Shown piece by piece: positions 26,093 to 43,480 of a DNA stretch of 64,000 nt; position 1 is the first letter of the stretch, and every line of letters begins with the position of its first letter. The DNA is taken from the NCBI GenBank assembly GCA_051294375.1, contig CM119265.1, forward strand, positions 25,924,767-25,988,766, read 5' to 3'. The stretch comes from Paraspadella gotoi (Eukaryota; Chaetognatha). The position numbers and the translations under genes were made by a program. The notes beneath the pieces are model-generated. The model was not told the origin of the DNA. It was given only the letters and a program-made list of their open reading frames with translations, and made no database searches.

Positions 26093-26705
26093 AACTGATC
26101 TGTCTTCTTTAAATGATCATTCCATCCCGTTTAATTTAAAAACATGACACCTTTAGATTACCGAAAAAAGTGATTTTTATTAATACAAAATGTTGACAAC
26201 TTTTCCAGAATGACGTAGCATAGAAAATGAACCGATTAAGTATTTCTTTACAATTATTAGAGAAAAAAATCCCAATTTTATGTAAACAAAATGTCTTGAT
26301 CTGGTATTGCGGATACGAAATTTAAAAAATTTCATCCTGATGTGATTAATTTTACAATTAATGAAAAATCTGTAATATACAATGAAAAGTGAAAGCTGCT
26401 TTTAATTCAATGATACTAAATAATTCTAGTTGATTCTTTGATTGGTTTTTTTTTAATGTTTTTTGTTGTTTTTTTCTGTCCAGAAAGTAACGAAAATGCA
26501 AATGTGATCTTTTAATATTGCACGACACTAGACAGTTTTGGAAAGTCAACAAATAAATAGCTCGATCGAATGAGAACATTTTCGAGACTCGACTTCATCT
26601 TTTAGTGGAAAACTTCAAGGTAAAAATGGGTAATCTATGTACAAGTATGTATTTCGGACTTGGAAAGTTGTTGAAGATATTCGAAAGGTATGCAGTAGAA
26701 AGAAG
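26093..26705. other. Convergent 3' spacer, UCK / claudin-like gene
   Basis: AT-rich with no gene visible. It holds the 3' UTRs of both flanking genes. Confidence 0.45.
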
Positions 26706-28814
26706 TTATACTTTCAAGAAATCGTCTGGGTTTCTCAGGAAGAAGAGTATGGCCGTAATTATGTTGAACAGTGTTCCGATTAAGTTCACGTAGAAGCACC
26801 ACCCAAGTCTGCGAATGTAACAATCTTTGTTATGAGAAGTTAATTTTAATTATTATCTTAATCTCATGACTTGAAAGAAATATCTGGGATATAGAGGAGA
26901 TGGGTTTTCTTATTTACGTTAAAAACTGAATTTCTAACCTGTAGTCATTCAGATGAACTTCTCGTTCTCCGCCGGTGTATTTCACTAAAATATTCAACAT
27001 TATTACATTTTTCTTGGGCAATATATAAGTTGTTTTAACAATGAAAGTTTTCAAAAGTTTTTTATCAGTCAATTGAAATTACACTCACCAAAAACTTTTT
27101 TGACGAAGTCATCTGAGAAAATTCTTCCCGTGAAAACTCCCATTCCAATTATAGTAAATATGAGGATAACGATGTAGGAAAGTCCCATCAGAAATGGTGG
27201 ATTGTAGCAATGCTTTGTATACAAAAATATATATTGCTAGACTATTATTAATAATAATAGTATTATTATTGATTTTTAAAATTTAGGCAGGGATAGTAAC
27301 CTTGTCAAGTCTGTTGCCCATATGGTGGAGTATGGTGAGAATAAAGAATGCGATTTGCAGTGATATGGCAATTCCATAGAAAACCTGAGAGAAATATAAG
27401 GCCATATAGTTATTAACAAAATATTTAATGTTGAATCAGGAAAGTCATTATTTGCTTTTTGGCTTCCTTTTTATGTGTACTATGTTTTGTAACAATTGTT
27501 TGAGAATGAGTCGCACCTGCACAACAGGAAATAAAATTTCTGCTTCATATACTGGAAACCGGTTGTCCTGGTCGTTAAAAACTGTAAACAGAACACAATT
27601 GTTTGTTTTAAGTCTATCCTCTATACATTTTTTACAAATTCAAGGGGTTAGGAATTAACCTGGTGCTATTCTTCTGAATCGAAAATGGTTTAAGTTGCAT
27701 CCTTTGTTTGAGTAACAACTTTGATAAAGACCAATGCTAAATTAAAATTGTTTTAAAACATTACCATTTAAGGAAAAACTCGAAATCGAATTCTTAGAAT
27801 TAAAGGTGAAGGTGAGACGCACGCAGGAGTCTGAAATTGATCTTCTGCGATGTTACTATTAAAGTTTTAGGCTTATTTTTTTTACATTCGCCGCCCGGGA
27901 TTTTGCGGTCTGTTATTTTTTTTCACTTCTTATGAGCTACGTAAAAATAAAAAAAAGGATACTGGTAAGGGTAAAAAACTTATTACAAATCCCTAACCAC
28001 CCCTATTTCCTAACCAACCTTAACCCAATTGTTAACGTTTAAAAAATATATTTTTCCTTTCCTTTATTTGTTTATGTACGAGTTTTATTAAGAAATATAA
28101 ATTTCGGACATGTTTCGGCTTCAATGTAAACCTTCATTAGCGCAAAAACGAATTTATTTGTGAAACAAATATTTTCACAGAAGTCTGAAGAGAGAGAGAA
28201 AGTCTGTAAAAATATTTGCTTCATAAATCAATTCGTTTTTGCGCTGATGAAGGCTTACATTGAAGCTGAAACATGTCCAAAATTTGTTTCTTTATAAAAT
28301 TTGTACATAAACAAATAATCTTTTTTTACCTCAAACATAAAAATAGCAATTAAAATAAATTTAAAACAATTATTATTTATTATAAAATTATAAAATTTGT
28401 TTTACAGAACAAAAAAATGTATATTATTGCGCAAACTGAGACTCGACGCTAAAGGGAAAACAAAGCACCGACCGTTGGTACCTAAGGTTAGTTGCGGTCG
28501 TTGAATAGTCAAGTTATTCAAGTTTTAAATCTTTCTTTTATCATTTTCCACTGATTAATCTAAATAAAAAATGGTAACCTCGTGAGATGACCATCTGGGT
28601 ATTCTCCTCCTAAGTTAGCTCCAGCCCCTGTTGCAGTTCCTGCTCTGTCAATCCAGTGTACCGTTGGTATTGAAATGATGTTGGCAACAAGCGCCAATGA
28701 CGCGAAAACTGCGATCAAGATTAATCATTTTTGCAAGTTTTTAATGCTAATTGATAACCGAAATTAACAATTGGTTTTCTTACCCAATCGTAATACAGTG
28801 ATAGTAGTCGCCAT
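26706..28814 (-). CDS. Claudin/PMP22-like four-pass membrane protein
   Basis: Eight exons in phase give 219 aa: 28814-28784, 28708-28579, 27736-27660, 27581-27517, 27384-27301, 27212-27089, 26984-26939, 26808-26706. Four hydrophobic segments are present: VFASLALVANIISIPTV (about residues 11-27), VFYGIAISLQIAFFILTI, FLMGLSYIVILIFTIIGMGVF (split as FLMGLSYIVIL and IFTIIGMGVF), and CFYVNLIGTLFNIITAILFF. The first extracellular loop has W near residue 29, then GLYQSC and a second Cys (NKGC), which resembles the claudin-superfamily W-GL-C-C signature. Such proteins form epithelial junctions or act as membrane accessory subunits. Exact family (claudin, LHFPL, TMEM-type) is open. It is convergent with UCK and divergent from ANP32. 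Intron 2 (about 840 bp) carries a dispersed repeat. Confidence 0.85.
27871..28517. repeat. Dispersed repeat, copy A (foldback core)
   Basis: This 650-bp element in intron 2 of the claudin-like gene shares order and sequence with 42644-43315. Shared blocks are ACATTCGCCG-CCGGGATTTTGCG, a CCCTAACCACCCCTA tract, a foldback core (TTTCGGACATGTTTCGGCT opposite its near-complement around a GAGAGAGA loop), ATTAAAATAAATTTAAAACA, GAGACTCGACGCTA and GGTACCTAA. No protein is encoded. Confidence 0.75.
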
Positions 28815-29988
28815 TATTAGATGGGGAAAAGCTTATTTTTTTAAAAATTCTATTTTTTTCCTGTTTAATTTTGTATATTATTCTGTGTTTGGATATTTTG
28901 TTTTTTCAAAAATATTTGAATGCGCTAGAATTGTGGCCGAAAAGACAGTAACGGAGAACCGTTATCAGTGCCCTTCCTCCGTCCAAAGGTAAAGATTATA
29001 AGGTGATAAGGATTGAAATATTTCCTCCCGTTTCTGATTGTCCTTACTTGAAAAGGGGATTCCATTGATACTCAACGATGAGTAAGAGGTTCTATTTAAA
29101 TATATAGCATTAAAGAATTAAATGTCAGGAAGAGCTAACGTGACGTCCGGTTTGTTATTTTTGGACTTATATTCAAAAAACCACTAAGAATTGACTGGAA
29201 CCATCCGTTTCACTCGGTCTTTTAATGTGATTCTGCACAAACAGCCTCCCAAGAGTGATTCCTATTTTCAAATCCCACAACGTTTATTCACTTCAAATCT
29301 CTTCTATGGTCTTAGATTCTTAGGGTGCAAGTAATGGAAAGGGAGACGGGGGTGAAGCTCGAGAAACGGGATCATACACTCCTCTCTGTCTCCCTCTTTT
29401 TCTCGGCATCGTTTCTGATCTCTCTCTTATCTTTTTCCTCACGATGCCTTGTCCCGTCATCGCGTCGAACTCTCATTCATCCGTAACGGTTTTTTTTTCT
29501 CCGCTGCGTCTTCGACCCGTCGACGTCAGTGGTTGGTGTTCTCAAATCGGACAGGGGGCCCCTGCTGTTGTTGATGTCGATGTTCCCTTTTTTCGCGCCT
29601 CTTCCCGATCCCATAGAGATTGGTCGGCGAGGCTCCTCCTCAACTCGAACTACTTTTCCCGTCTCTTCCGCCATTCTTGCATCCTTGGCGTCCCTTTTTC
29701 TCTCTCTCTATCCTTCTCTCTCTTTCCGTTTCTCAATAAAAAAAGAGAAATGGGAGAGAAAAACGAGGGCATTGGAAAACGTACATGTAAATTTTTTAAC
29801 TCAACGTCGAATTTGAATAGTTTTTTTTTTCGCGCAAGTTTCTTTTTATTTTCAGTTGACGAATTGAATCAACCTGTTATCTTCTTTTATTTGATCGACG
29901 CAAAAGCTTTATTCCTTCGTTCCCACCCTGCCCCCCTCTTTTTTTCTCTCTCGTGCCTTCTTCGCATCTCACCGCTTTCTCTCTTCTT

Positions 29989-30041
<53 letters not shown>

Positions 30042-30667
30042 GATTTCCGCCAGCTTCTTCGGACTCGCTCTCCCGCTCTCTGTCATCCTCGTATCGGAAG
30101 AGGCGGAGCCCCCGGGAATAACGAAGGGACTTTCGAAGGCGGGACCTCAGATCCTCGCGATTCTCCAGTGGGGCGCTCCACCGAAAAACTCCGGAGCGGC
30201 GAGCGCCCAATCGAGGAGAAAAACTCTTATAACTCTTGGAATCGCGCGACCTACCTCGTGGCGCCGCCGCCGCCGCCGCGCGAGGCCTTACCTCGTCCTC
30301 ACCTTTTTTCCTTGGAACGGATATCAATCGGCAATTCGCTCGAGTGGAGGAAGAGGAGGAGAAAGAAGGGGGAGGGAAAAAAAAGGAATCTCCCTGACTC
30401 GCGCCGCCGCCGCCCCCGCTGCCCCGTGGACGCCGAGGAACTCACCCTAATTTAACTCCGCCCTCTCTTCTCCCTTTCGTCCTCTCCGATACTTTTGCTT
30501 GGAAGTAAGTAATTTCATCGTAGCTCAAAACTTTCAACTTTTATTAAATTAGTATGCCTTGATGAGTTAATTACGCTTCAAAGAACCCGCGACGTCTCAA
30601 GCCCTTGTAATAGTATTGTTTTTTTATGTGTGTTCCAGCCCTGGAGTCGAACGACCAACCTTCGGAT
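28815..30667. promoter_or_regulatory. Divergent promoter region, claudin-like gene / ANP32
   Basis: It holds the start regions of both genes. A CT-rich microsatellite runs at 29982-30039. A GC-rich stretch (about 30060-30470) lies upstream of ANP32 and may be its core promoter or a first leader exon. A splice acceptor (TGTGTTCCAG, ending at 30639) sits 29 bp before the ANP32 ATG, so the leader is probably spliced. The long plus-strand open frame here is a by-product of the CT repeat. Confidence 0.45.
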
Positions 30668-34927
<4,260 letters not shown>

Positions 34928-35046
34928 ACGGACGCTCCGCGCACTTAAAATCCCTCCGGCGCGTGCGACGAAAATCTTCGCGTGCATCTTGTCGCTCGCC
35001 AAAAGTTTTACGCGCACGTCTCGCCCAAGACAATGAAATCAAAGGC

Positions 35047-35081
<35 letters not shown>

Positions 35082-36934
35082 TTTGTTCCCACGTTTCTTT
35101 TCGTGTCAAATCGAAATACGAAGTAAATATAAAAGCGATTTATCACAATCCGTCGAATTAAAACTTTTCATCTTTTTTTTTCTCTGTCGAACTGATTCGG
35201 TAGGGTTTATTTCTGCCCCTATTTTCTCACCCTCCCTAGTCCCTACCCATTACTATTTGTTTCCCTTCTCTTCTCTCTTTCTTTCGTCTTTTGTTTGAGC
35301 GAAAACGAAGGTGTTTTTAAATTCGTTTATCTTTTTAAATGTTAATTATTGATACGATTTATTTTAATTTTCAATGCGTGAGTGTATACGACATGATATA
35401 TTTTATTTATTCCGCCTCACATCCAAGTGAGGATTTCCCCAAATTTCTCAAAATCTCGCGCGATTAAGTTTTTAAATCTTTAAAAATATGAAGCTTCGTT
35501 TTTGCCGCAGACTTTTCCGGCCGACCCTCTTGCGAGGACAATATCTTCATATCAGTTCTCAGTTATCACTGGTTATATAAAAAAGTTCTCTTTTTAAAGT
35601 TTTTCTTGTACAGATAGTTTAAGTACTTTACAAGCGTTGAAAATAAAATTATAAACGATTATTCATACTTCGATGATAATTATAATTATTTTTCGTTTAC
35701 AATTTAATGCGACAAGTTTTAAAACTACAGAATTTCTTCTGCCAAGAAAATAAAAAAACGACGAACTACTGTATCCTAGTTTTATTATCCTAGTTTTATT
35801 AGACTTCATAAAGTAGACTTACTTTTTAGTTTCAAAAGTTTTAGGACTTTCCAATACATTTATTCTCACCTTTCTCATTTTTATTTTGTCTCGTTTTAAA
35901 ATTTATTGTTAAATGTATAATGGAGTTATTGTACATGGGGTGCCCGTTAATATCTCTCGAGTCACCGCTGTTTATATTATATTTTCGACTTCACTGACCA
36001 ATTCCGGTCAATTTAGTTTTGTGGGGGTTCCATTCAGCAATATGTAAAAGACTTGGAGATGGCGTTTCTGCTTCTGCGAGGTTTCCTGTAATATTAGCGT
36101 TCGCAATGAAACTATCGTTTTACGTCGCTCAAAATGTTTTGAGGCATTCCACGAAGTGAATTTGTAAATAACGTTAAATTTGTTCGTTTATGTAAAAAAA
36201 GGTTCTAACAAAACGAATCCTAAAATACTTTTCAGACTCCGTGAAAAACATTGTTTGCTTTTTTTCCCCATTCCAAATTCTATTTTAAGATTTTTCCATT
36301 TTTAGTTTCAAGCTGTTAACCTCTGTCCAATACCCGTGTATGATGACAGAATTTATTTTAAAACAACATGTAGAACGCATGTACATGTTTATGTTTTATT
36401 ATCATTTTTAAATTTCTCGTTATACCACATCAAAAAAGGGAGAGAGGTTAGTGGCGTTTTTTTTATTGTGAATAAAATTGTTCAATTCGAAATCTATTCA
36501 AGCGACCGCGAAAGTTTATTCATTTATCCGATCGTCATTGATGATTATTCCTGCTCCCCCCCCCTCTCGGTCCCCCCCTTCTCCCCCCCGCTTCCAATCG
36601 CATTACCGATGTGTCAAAGAGCTTTTTATCATTCCAACTTTCGGAAGCTGAGATTGCCTGTGACCCAATCCTGATTTCTTCAGATGCAGATATATCTTAT
36701 TCCCTCGTTGAATTTTGCCATGTACATAAATTGACGGCATCTTACATTAATTTGAGAGTTTTCAGTGTATACAGGGTCTAGTGATAGAAATTAACTGTAA
36801 ATAAATTGCGATAGCTAGCAAACGCATTGTGTAGACTTCTTATAACAAGACAAATTTCCTAATTAACTTTTATTCAAAGGGTTTGTCGAGGCCGCAATAG
36901 CCACATGCTTGTCGCTTTTTCTTTCATCAAAAAT
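34928..36934. other. Convergent 3' spacer, ANP32 / TSP1-VWA gene
   Basis: About 2 kb of AT-rich DNA with short poly-C runs near 36555-36590. No conserved coding sequence is seen; the open frames present lack splice signals and recognisable motifs. Confidence 0.45.
35047..35078 (+). repeat. ATC microsatellite in ANP32 3' flank
   Basis: About ten CAT/ATC units directly after the ANP32 coding region. Confidence 0.85.
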
Positions 36935-39900
36935 TTAAGTCCTCAGCTCATTGACGACCAGCGGAACGCAAGGGAAGGTGTTCTGCGGCGACATGATGCG
37001 GGCCACCATTTCCAGGAAATGATTGAAGTACTGAAAAACAAAATATGACGAAGGATTTATTTAATCAATCAGCTTGGTCCGATTACTCTTTGCTCTCCCG
37101 TCCTCTCTCGAATCATTTTTAACTCGAGCCTTAAGGCTAGTTTTCGTTTTTGTTTTTTTTTGTCTTTCTCATCCTTTTGACTCTTCGCCTACTCTTTTTT
37201 TCTCTCCCCCCACCTTCGTCGCTCTATCCTCTTCTTCCTCGTTAATCTCCCCCACCTTCCTCCATTCACCCCCCCCCGCTTTCGCCACCTGTAGCGAGAA
37301 TATGTGGTTGTTGCTTGGCGTGGAGACAAGGCTTTCGATCTCACTCACTCCCGGGTAAGTGTAGGATCCGATGAGGAGACCGAAAACGTTCGTCCGCAGC
37401 TTCAACTTGGCCGCTGTCGTTCGTACGTCTGCCGGGAGAGTCCGACGGGGGGGGAGGGGTGAGAAGATCGAAGTGTCTTATTTACAAAATGGGAGGTATC
37501 GTCTCTAACTCGAAATGTACTTTCCACATCGTAACTACACAAACAACGGGATTCTTTTCTCTCTCACCCGCTCCGCAATTCGAAAGTCCGTCTGTCAGTA
37601 CCAAAACGTCCTTGACGGATTTCCCATGTGGGCGCGCTCCTGATTTTATTTCGGGGGGGGGAGGGGAAGAACGTTGGAGATAGCGGAACTTCATACGATG
37701 ATGAGCTAGAGACTTAATTTATATTAGTAGCATTTAAGTAAGTATTAAAACATTTCAGAAAAGTTTAAACTTTGCATTTTTAATGCTCGGACAGGCTAAA
37801 ATTACTATAATGGATGCGGGAAATTTTATTATCTGACTCCGGATATCGAGACAAACGAACTTGGTTTACGGTAACTGTAAAACTAACTCAGTAACTGTAT
37901 TTGTATTCCGTCTGTCTCTTCGCGTTTCAAACTCAAAATCATCTACAGATACGTATACCTGACGAGGGATCCGAGAAAAGCTGCTCGGTCGCGAAGTGGA
38001 GCGCATCTCCGGTGCAGGTGGCGCCGCGCATTGGCTTCACTGATCGAATGGCGCCTTGCACGCCCTGGAAAACGAAAAAAAGCACATTCAGTTCTTTAAC
38101 AAATAACATATATTTTGCCTCCAAAGTCTCATCTACCTTGAAAGCTTTACCTTTAAACACTTCACCCCCAAAACCTCTGTCACGATTTACCTTCACCCCC
38201 AAAACCTTTTCTCATCACTAATCTCCCCACCCTATCTTTTATAAGTCCACCCTCCGCAAAACCTCGTCTCCAGACCCCTTCTCCGAACCCTCCTCTTCCC
38301 TGAAACTCTACCTCCAAACTTCTGCCTAACCTCAAAACCTTGTCTCAGAATTCACTCGGCTTATCTTCAAACCTTTTACCTTAAAACCTCATCAACAAAA
38401 CCTCTTCACAACCTCAAAAACTTGTTTCTGAACCCCCACCTCCACCCGTGAACCACGCCTCAAAACCCTCGCACCCGGGAATGGACCTGCAAGGAGAAAT
38501 AATCGTCGAACTTAAAGTCGAGTCGAACTCGATGATCGAAGGTGACGAGGGCAACTCGATTCTCATTTTCCCCTCCGCCGATTCCGCCGCATATCTTGCC
38601 CACCAACTCGGCCAACGCTTGCATCGTCTTGGCGAATTGGTCCTCCGTCAGACTTCCTGCCATTTGGAGGTGGGGGGGAAGGGGGCGAGTGGGGATTGGA
38701 GAGAGAGAGAGTGGGGGCATTTTAAGTTATTTTTCTTTTTGTTTACATCTAGTTCGTATTTGATTCTGAGGTTCAAACTGAAAAGTTAAAGATCGATTAT
38801 AAATATAAATAAATAAAAGGAACGGAAGATGAAAAAAAGGAAAGGTAAGCAAATGATAAATTGAATTATTTTTAAAAGTAATTTTGAGTAAATTTAAAAA
38901 AATTGACTTCCGTCGTCTATCGATCGACGCTGATTTTTCGTTAAACTGCAACTTTCATCAAATTTCTATCCTCGATATCAGTTCATAGAACTGAGTTCTA
39001 TCTGTTAAACGATGTCAACTCTAAAACATCACAACAGGACTGTCTAATTCTATGTCTAATTCTGTCTAATTCTATGAATTTTTATTCCGTTTAAAATATA
39101 ATCAAGTACTCAAATAGTAATATGTTTATTTTAAAAGCAGTAAAAATAAACTGTGACACGTGGCAATGATAATTAGATTTGAAAAAGGCAATAGGAGAGC
39201 GAAATACGACCTCGTGAAACGTGAAGTCAAGTTTATAGGAAAATGGGAAAGGTCGCGCTTTGAGAATCGCATGTACCTACTTTTGTAATTTCTAAAAAAA
39301 ATTAATTTAAAAAAAAAATTTGTTTTAATTTTTTTCATTGGTAGCCATGGTGTTATCCTTTCTTTATTTGCGATTTATATTTAGAGAAAACAGTTTTTAA
39401 TGAATTACAAAAAACGATTTTATTTGTACATATGCGAACATGTTTCGACTCTATTTTCGAGCCATCATAGAGTCCAAATAATATACAAATAAAATCGTTG
39501 TTTGTAATTAAATAAAAACTTTTCTCAAAAAATTTTCATTTAATTTTAATTTAAAAAAAATTTATTTTAAAACAAGATTTGGAGGATCAAACCCTGGTGA
39601 GAGGAGGATTTTATTGATTGTTTTTCAAAAAATTATTATTCAACAATATCAAATTTAAAAAATCTTCGCCCAAAGTAGTAGAAAAAAACATTTCGTAAGT
39701 ACGATTCTCAGAACGCTAGGTTAAAAAGCTGATGAACTTATCTAGGCCAAATATTAAAAAATATCAATAAATATAATCTTAAAATGCAAAATATACATTT
39801 TAAACAATTCAATTACGCAAAAATCAATGTTGCATCTTTTATATTTTGGTTTTTGTTATCGATTTGTTTGTTTTTGTTTTCTTTGAGCAGGCAAGACTCA

Positions 39901-42900
39901 TGTTGCTTAATTCTTGTGCATTTGTTTTTGAAATAAATAAAGCACTTTCAAAGCGTTGAATTGATAATTCAATATATCGTGGAGAAGGTTTTTTTATTCT
40001 CTTCTGCATGTAAGCAAACATTTTTCTATGTTCTACCAAAAGCTTCTTTCCAATAGACGATTTTTGTTTTTCCAAACCAATTTTTCCCTTTAACATTCGA
40101 AAATCAGATGCAAGATTGACTGTTTGAAAAAACTTTAAACTAAATCTAAACTACTTCTATTACCGTGAGATATGCGAGCGATATTACTAAATACCGTTTT
40201 ATATCGATCGAAAATAAATCGAAAATCTCCCAAATTCTTTTTCTCCTAGACATTAAGGCGGGCCAAAATTGAACACTTTTTTAACATCTCGTTCTCTTAA
40301 AATTTTTTTTTCCTTCTGCTTTTAAATCGATTTTCAATTCAACTTTTTAAATTAGTTGAGGCTTTTAAATATTTATTAATAATAATATATAACAATGACA
40401 AATTAATTTGTTTTAGTTTTATATTTTAAGAACGGTTTCTTATAAAGCTTAAAATGTTAAATAAAAGTTAGTACTATAATTTTTTTAAATTTTTATAATA
40501 AATTACTTAAAAATAGACAAAACTTCATCATTGACTGAAATTTATAGTTTTTTAAAATTTTTATCAATAAAACAAAAGAAATTTTTAAAAATTATAATAA
40601 TAACCTTTATCATACTTATAAAGCTTTATCAGAATCTATTAAAAAATATAAAAATTAAAATTTTTTAAAACTTTATATAGTAATAAAATAATTTTTAAAT
40701 GCTTCTGTGCGCTTATCTATAATAAATCTTAAAACTATTTTTATTTTTATGTTCTCTAACAGTTACTTTACTATTATCTATTTGAGAAAACTTTTAGTTT
40801 TCAACTTGTTCCATTCTATAATTTTTTAAAACATTGTTTGCATAATTTAGATGGTAAAAATGTCAATCAGGTCACATAAACGAGCGTGATGTGTCATGAC
40901 ATTTAGATTAATAATTTTTAAGTAATATAAAAATATTAATATGGCGTGATGGAACATTATCTTCAAAATACTAAAAACAATTAAAATGTCCTGAGCAAAG
41001 TGAGAATCGCTTACGCGGTTCACGAAATGTGCAAAGTTGAGCGGAACATTAATTATTTAATATTGAAATATTAAAGTTTGCCTTTTCACTCGCGTCTCTC
41101 TTGTAACGGAAACAAACGAAAAACTCCCTTTGATTACTATCTTGGATACCGATACAGTACAAATGATCTTTATTTGGCGCAATAAATAGCGAAAAAAAAA
41201 TCAGTTCTGCCGTAACTCGCTCTTTTCATTACATTTCTTACTTTTTTTTTCCGAGTAGTCAGCTAGCCTAAATCCACCAAATATTACAGCAAACGCTTTC
41301 AAGCGATACAATTACCATAAAACGGTATTTTAAAGTTATAATTTTTGGCCAAAATGATGTAAAAATCGACTCAGTAATCTCCTTTTGGTCTGGCCTAATT
41401 TTCCCAGAAAGCCCTATTTATTCTTAAATTCAGAATTAGGTTAATTTTTTAAGTTAAAGATTGGGTTTAAGGTTAAGCTTAGGGATTAGGTTAAGGGTGA
41501 AGCCAGTTATTATGGTTAAGGATTATGTTAGTTATTAGGATTAGGGACTAGGATTTATGGCTAAGGGTTATAGTTATAAATTAGGCAATAGGGTTTAGGG
41601 TTAGGGTTCTGGATTAGGATAGAATTTGAGATTAAGATAAGATATTAAGGTTAGGTTATAATTTGAAGAATATATTTAGGTTAAATACTAAGGTTAAAAT
41701 TAAATTCCGGGATAAAGTAACTGAAATAGGGCGCTCTGGGAAAAAGAGAACCCTCCTTTTAACAAATAATACCGAATTCCTTTTTTTTAAATGACAAGAT
41801 CGGTTCATCCAATGTGTTGAGCCGCACTGACTTTAATTTCACGTGTATTTCTCGTGACATGAAATGACATGACGCAACAAGAAATGACTACATGATTACA
41901 ATAATTTTTTTAGCTTATGTATTTTCTAAATTTTTTCTTTTATTCTTAATAGTTTTAGGTTTTCCTGAAGGCGGCGCTAGCAGTCCCTTTGATTTGAGGT
42001 TTTTTCAGTCTTATCAAATGAGCAACTATAGACAAATTATAACGCATTTTTAACATAAGAGGGACACACCGATGGACAGACATACCGACCGATCGAAAAG
42101 CGACTCATAGAGTTGCTCCGCTAGTACTGGCGGCGCAAACTAATTGTGTAATTTGATCACCACCCGCCGCCTTTGGTGCGACTCGGTTTCTGGCAGAACA
42201 TCGCGGAGAAAACGGAGAAGAGGAGACCGAAGAGGAAGACGCCCGAGGGGACGATGGCCGGGTGGGCGAAGAAGAAGATGGTCAGGGAAGAGAACTTGGT
42301 AGGTTGAGTCAGAACCACCTTGGGTAAGGAGAGGTGAGGTCATCGATTAAATACCAATTTACGAGTCTATCGAGTGTCTAATTCATAAATTTTAAATTCT
42401 TTTTTTTTTATTTTGAAAAAATTGTTGGAAAATTATTTTAGCTTTAGAAATAGAAGAAAAAAATTTTTTTTTAAAGATTTTTAAAGTTTTTTATTAAAAA
42501 TTAAAAAGGTTTATTAAAATTGAGAGAAAAAGAAATAAAATTAATAAAAAAACTATAATATTTAAAAATTCTAACTTCAGCGTGAGTACAATATTTTTTT
42601 ATATACATTTTTGATATACATAAATCAAACCGAAACTAATTTTGGCTTATTTTTACATTCGCCGACCGGGATTTTGCGCTCGGTTATTTGTTTTTCGCTT
42701 CTTATGTTATGAGCAACATATAGAAATCTCTCTACGGAAAAATAAAAAAAAAGGGTAGAAAACGTTTTATTACAAATTGTATTTCAAAACCTCCCCTTAC
42801 CCTAACTACCCCTAATCCCTAACCACCCCTATCCCTAACCAGTAACCACCCTTAACCCAATTGCTAACCGTTTAAAAATTATAACATTTCATTTCGTTAC

Positions 42901-43444
42901 GTTATTTGTTTGAGGTGGAAAATGAATTGTTTGTTTACATCCGAGTTTTATTAAGAAATATATATTTCGGACATGTTTCGGCTACAATCAGCGCAAAAAC
43001 GTATTGATTTGTGAAATAAATATTTTCAAGTTTGAAGAGAGAGAGAGAGTCTGTAAAAATATTTGTTTCACAAATCAATCAACCTGTCCGAAATTTATGT
43101 TTCATTTTCTACCAAAATCATGAAAATAGCAATTAAAATAAATTTAAAACAATTATTATTAATTATAAAATTATAAAATCTGTATTACTGCACAAAAAAG
43201 TGTATATTACTGCGCTGAGACTCGACGCTAGAGGGAAAACAAAATGAAATGGATTAACAAACCACCGACCGCTGGTACCTAAAGTTGGTTGCGGACGTCG
43301 AATAGTAAAGTTACCCCTAATTTTAATGGCTTGTTGATTGCTGTTTTTGATAATGAGAAAAAGGACAATAGACCTTATAATGGGACAGTCTGCACGAGCC
43401 CAGTGACCGTCCACGCTTCTTTTCAGCCAGGCCCGCGGCGTCAC

Positions 43445-43480
<36 letters not shown>

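Noticed and set aside
29444-30121. 225-residue plus-strand open frame
   Set aside because: It is driven by the CT microsatellite (Ser/Leu/Phe-rich), crosses the ANP32 upstream region and has no motif.
36541-36600. Poly-C runs as a G-quadruplex promoter
   Set aside because: They lie in a convergent 3' spacer with no nearby gene start; no supporting context.
42140-42343. Alternative frame of the last Ig-gene exon (Leu/Arg/Pro-rich, in phase with exon 4)
   Set aside because: It joins in phase but lacks a transmembrane span; the other frame gives a clear hydrophobic segment with a basic stop-transfer end. The conflict is recorded under the gene.
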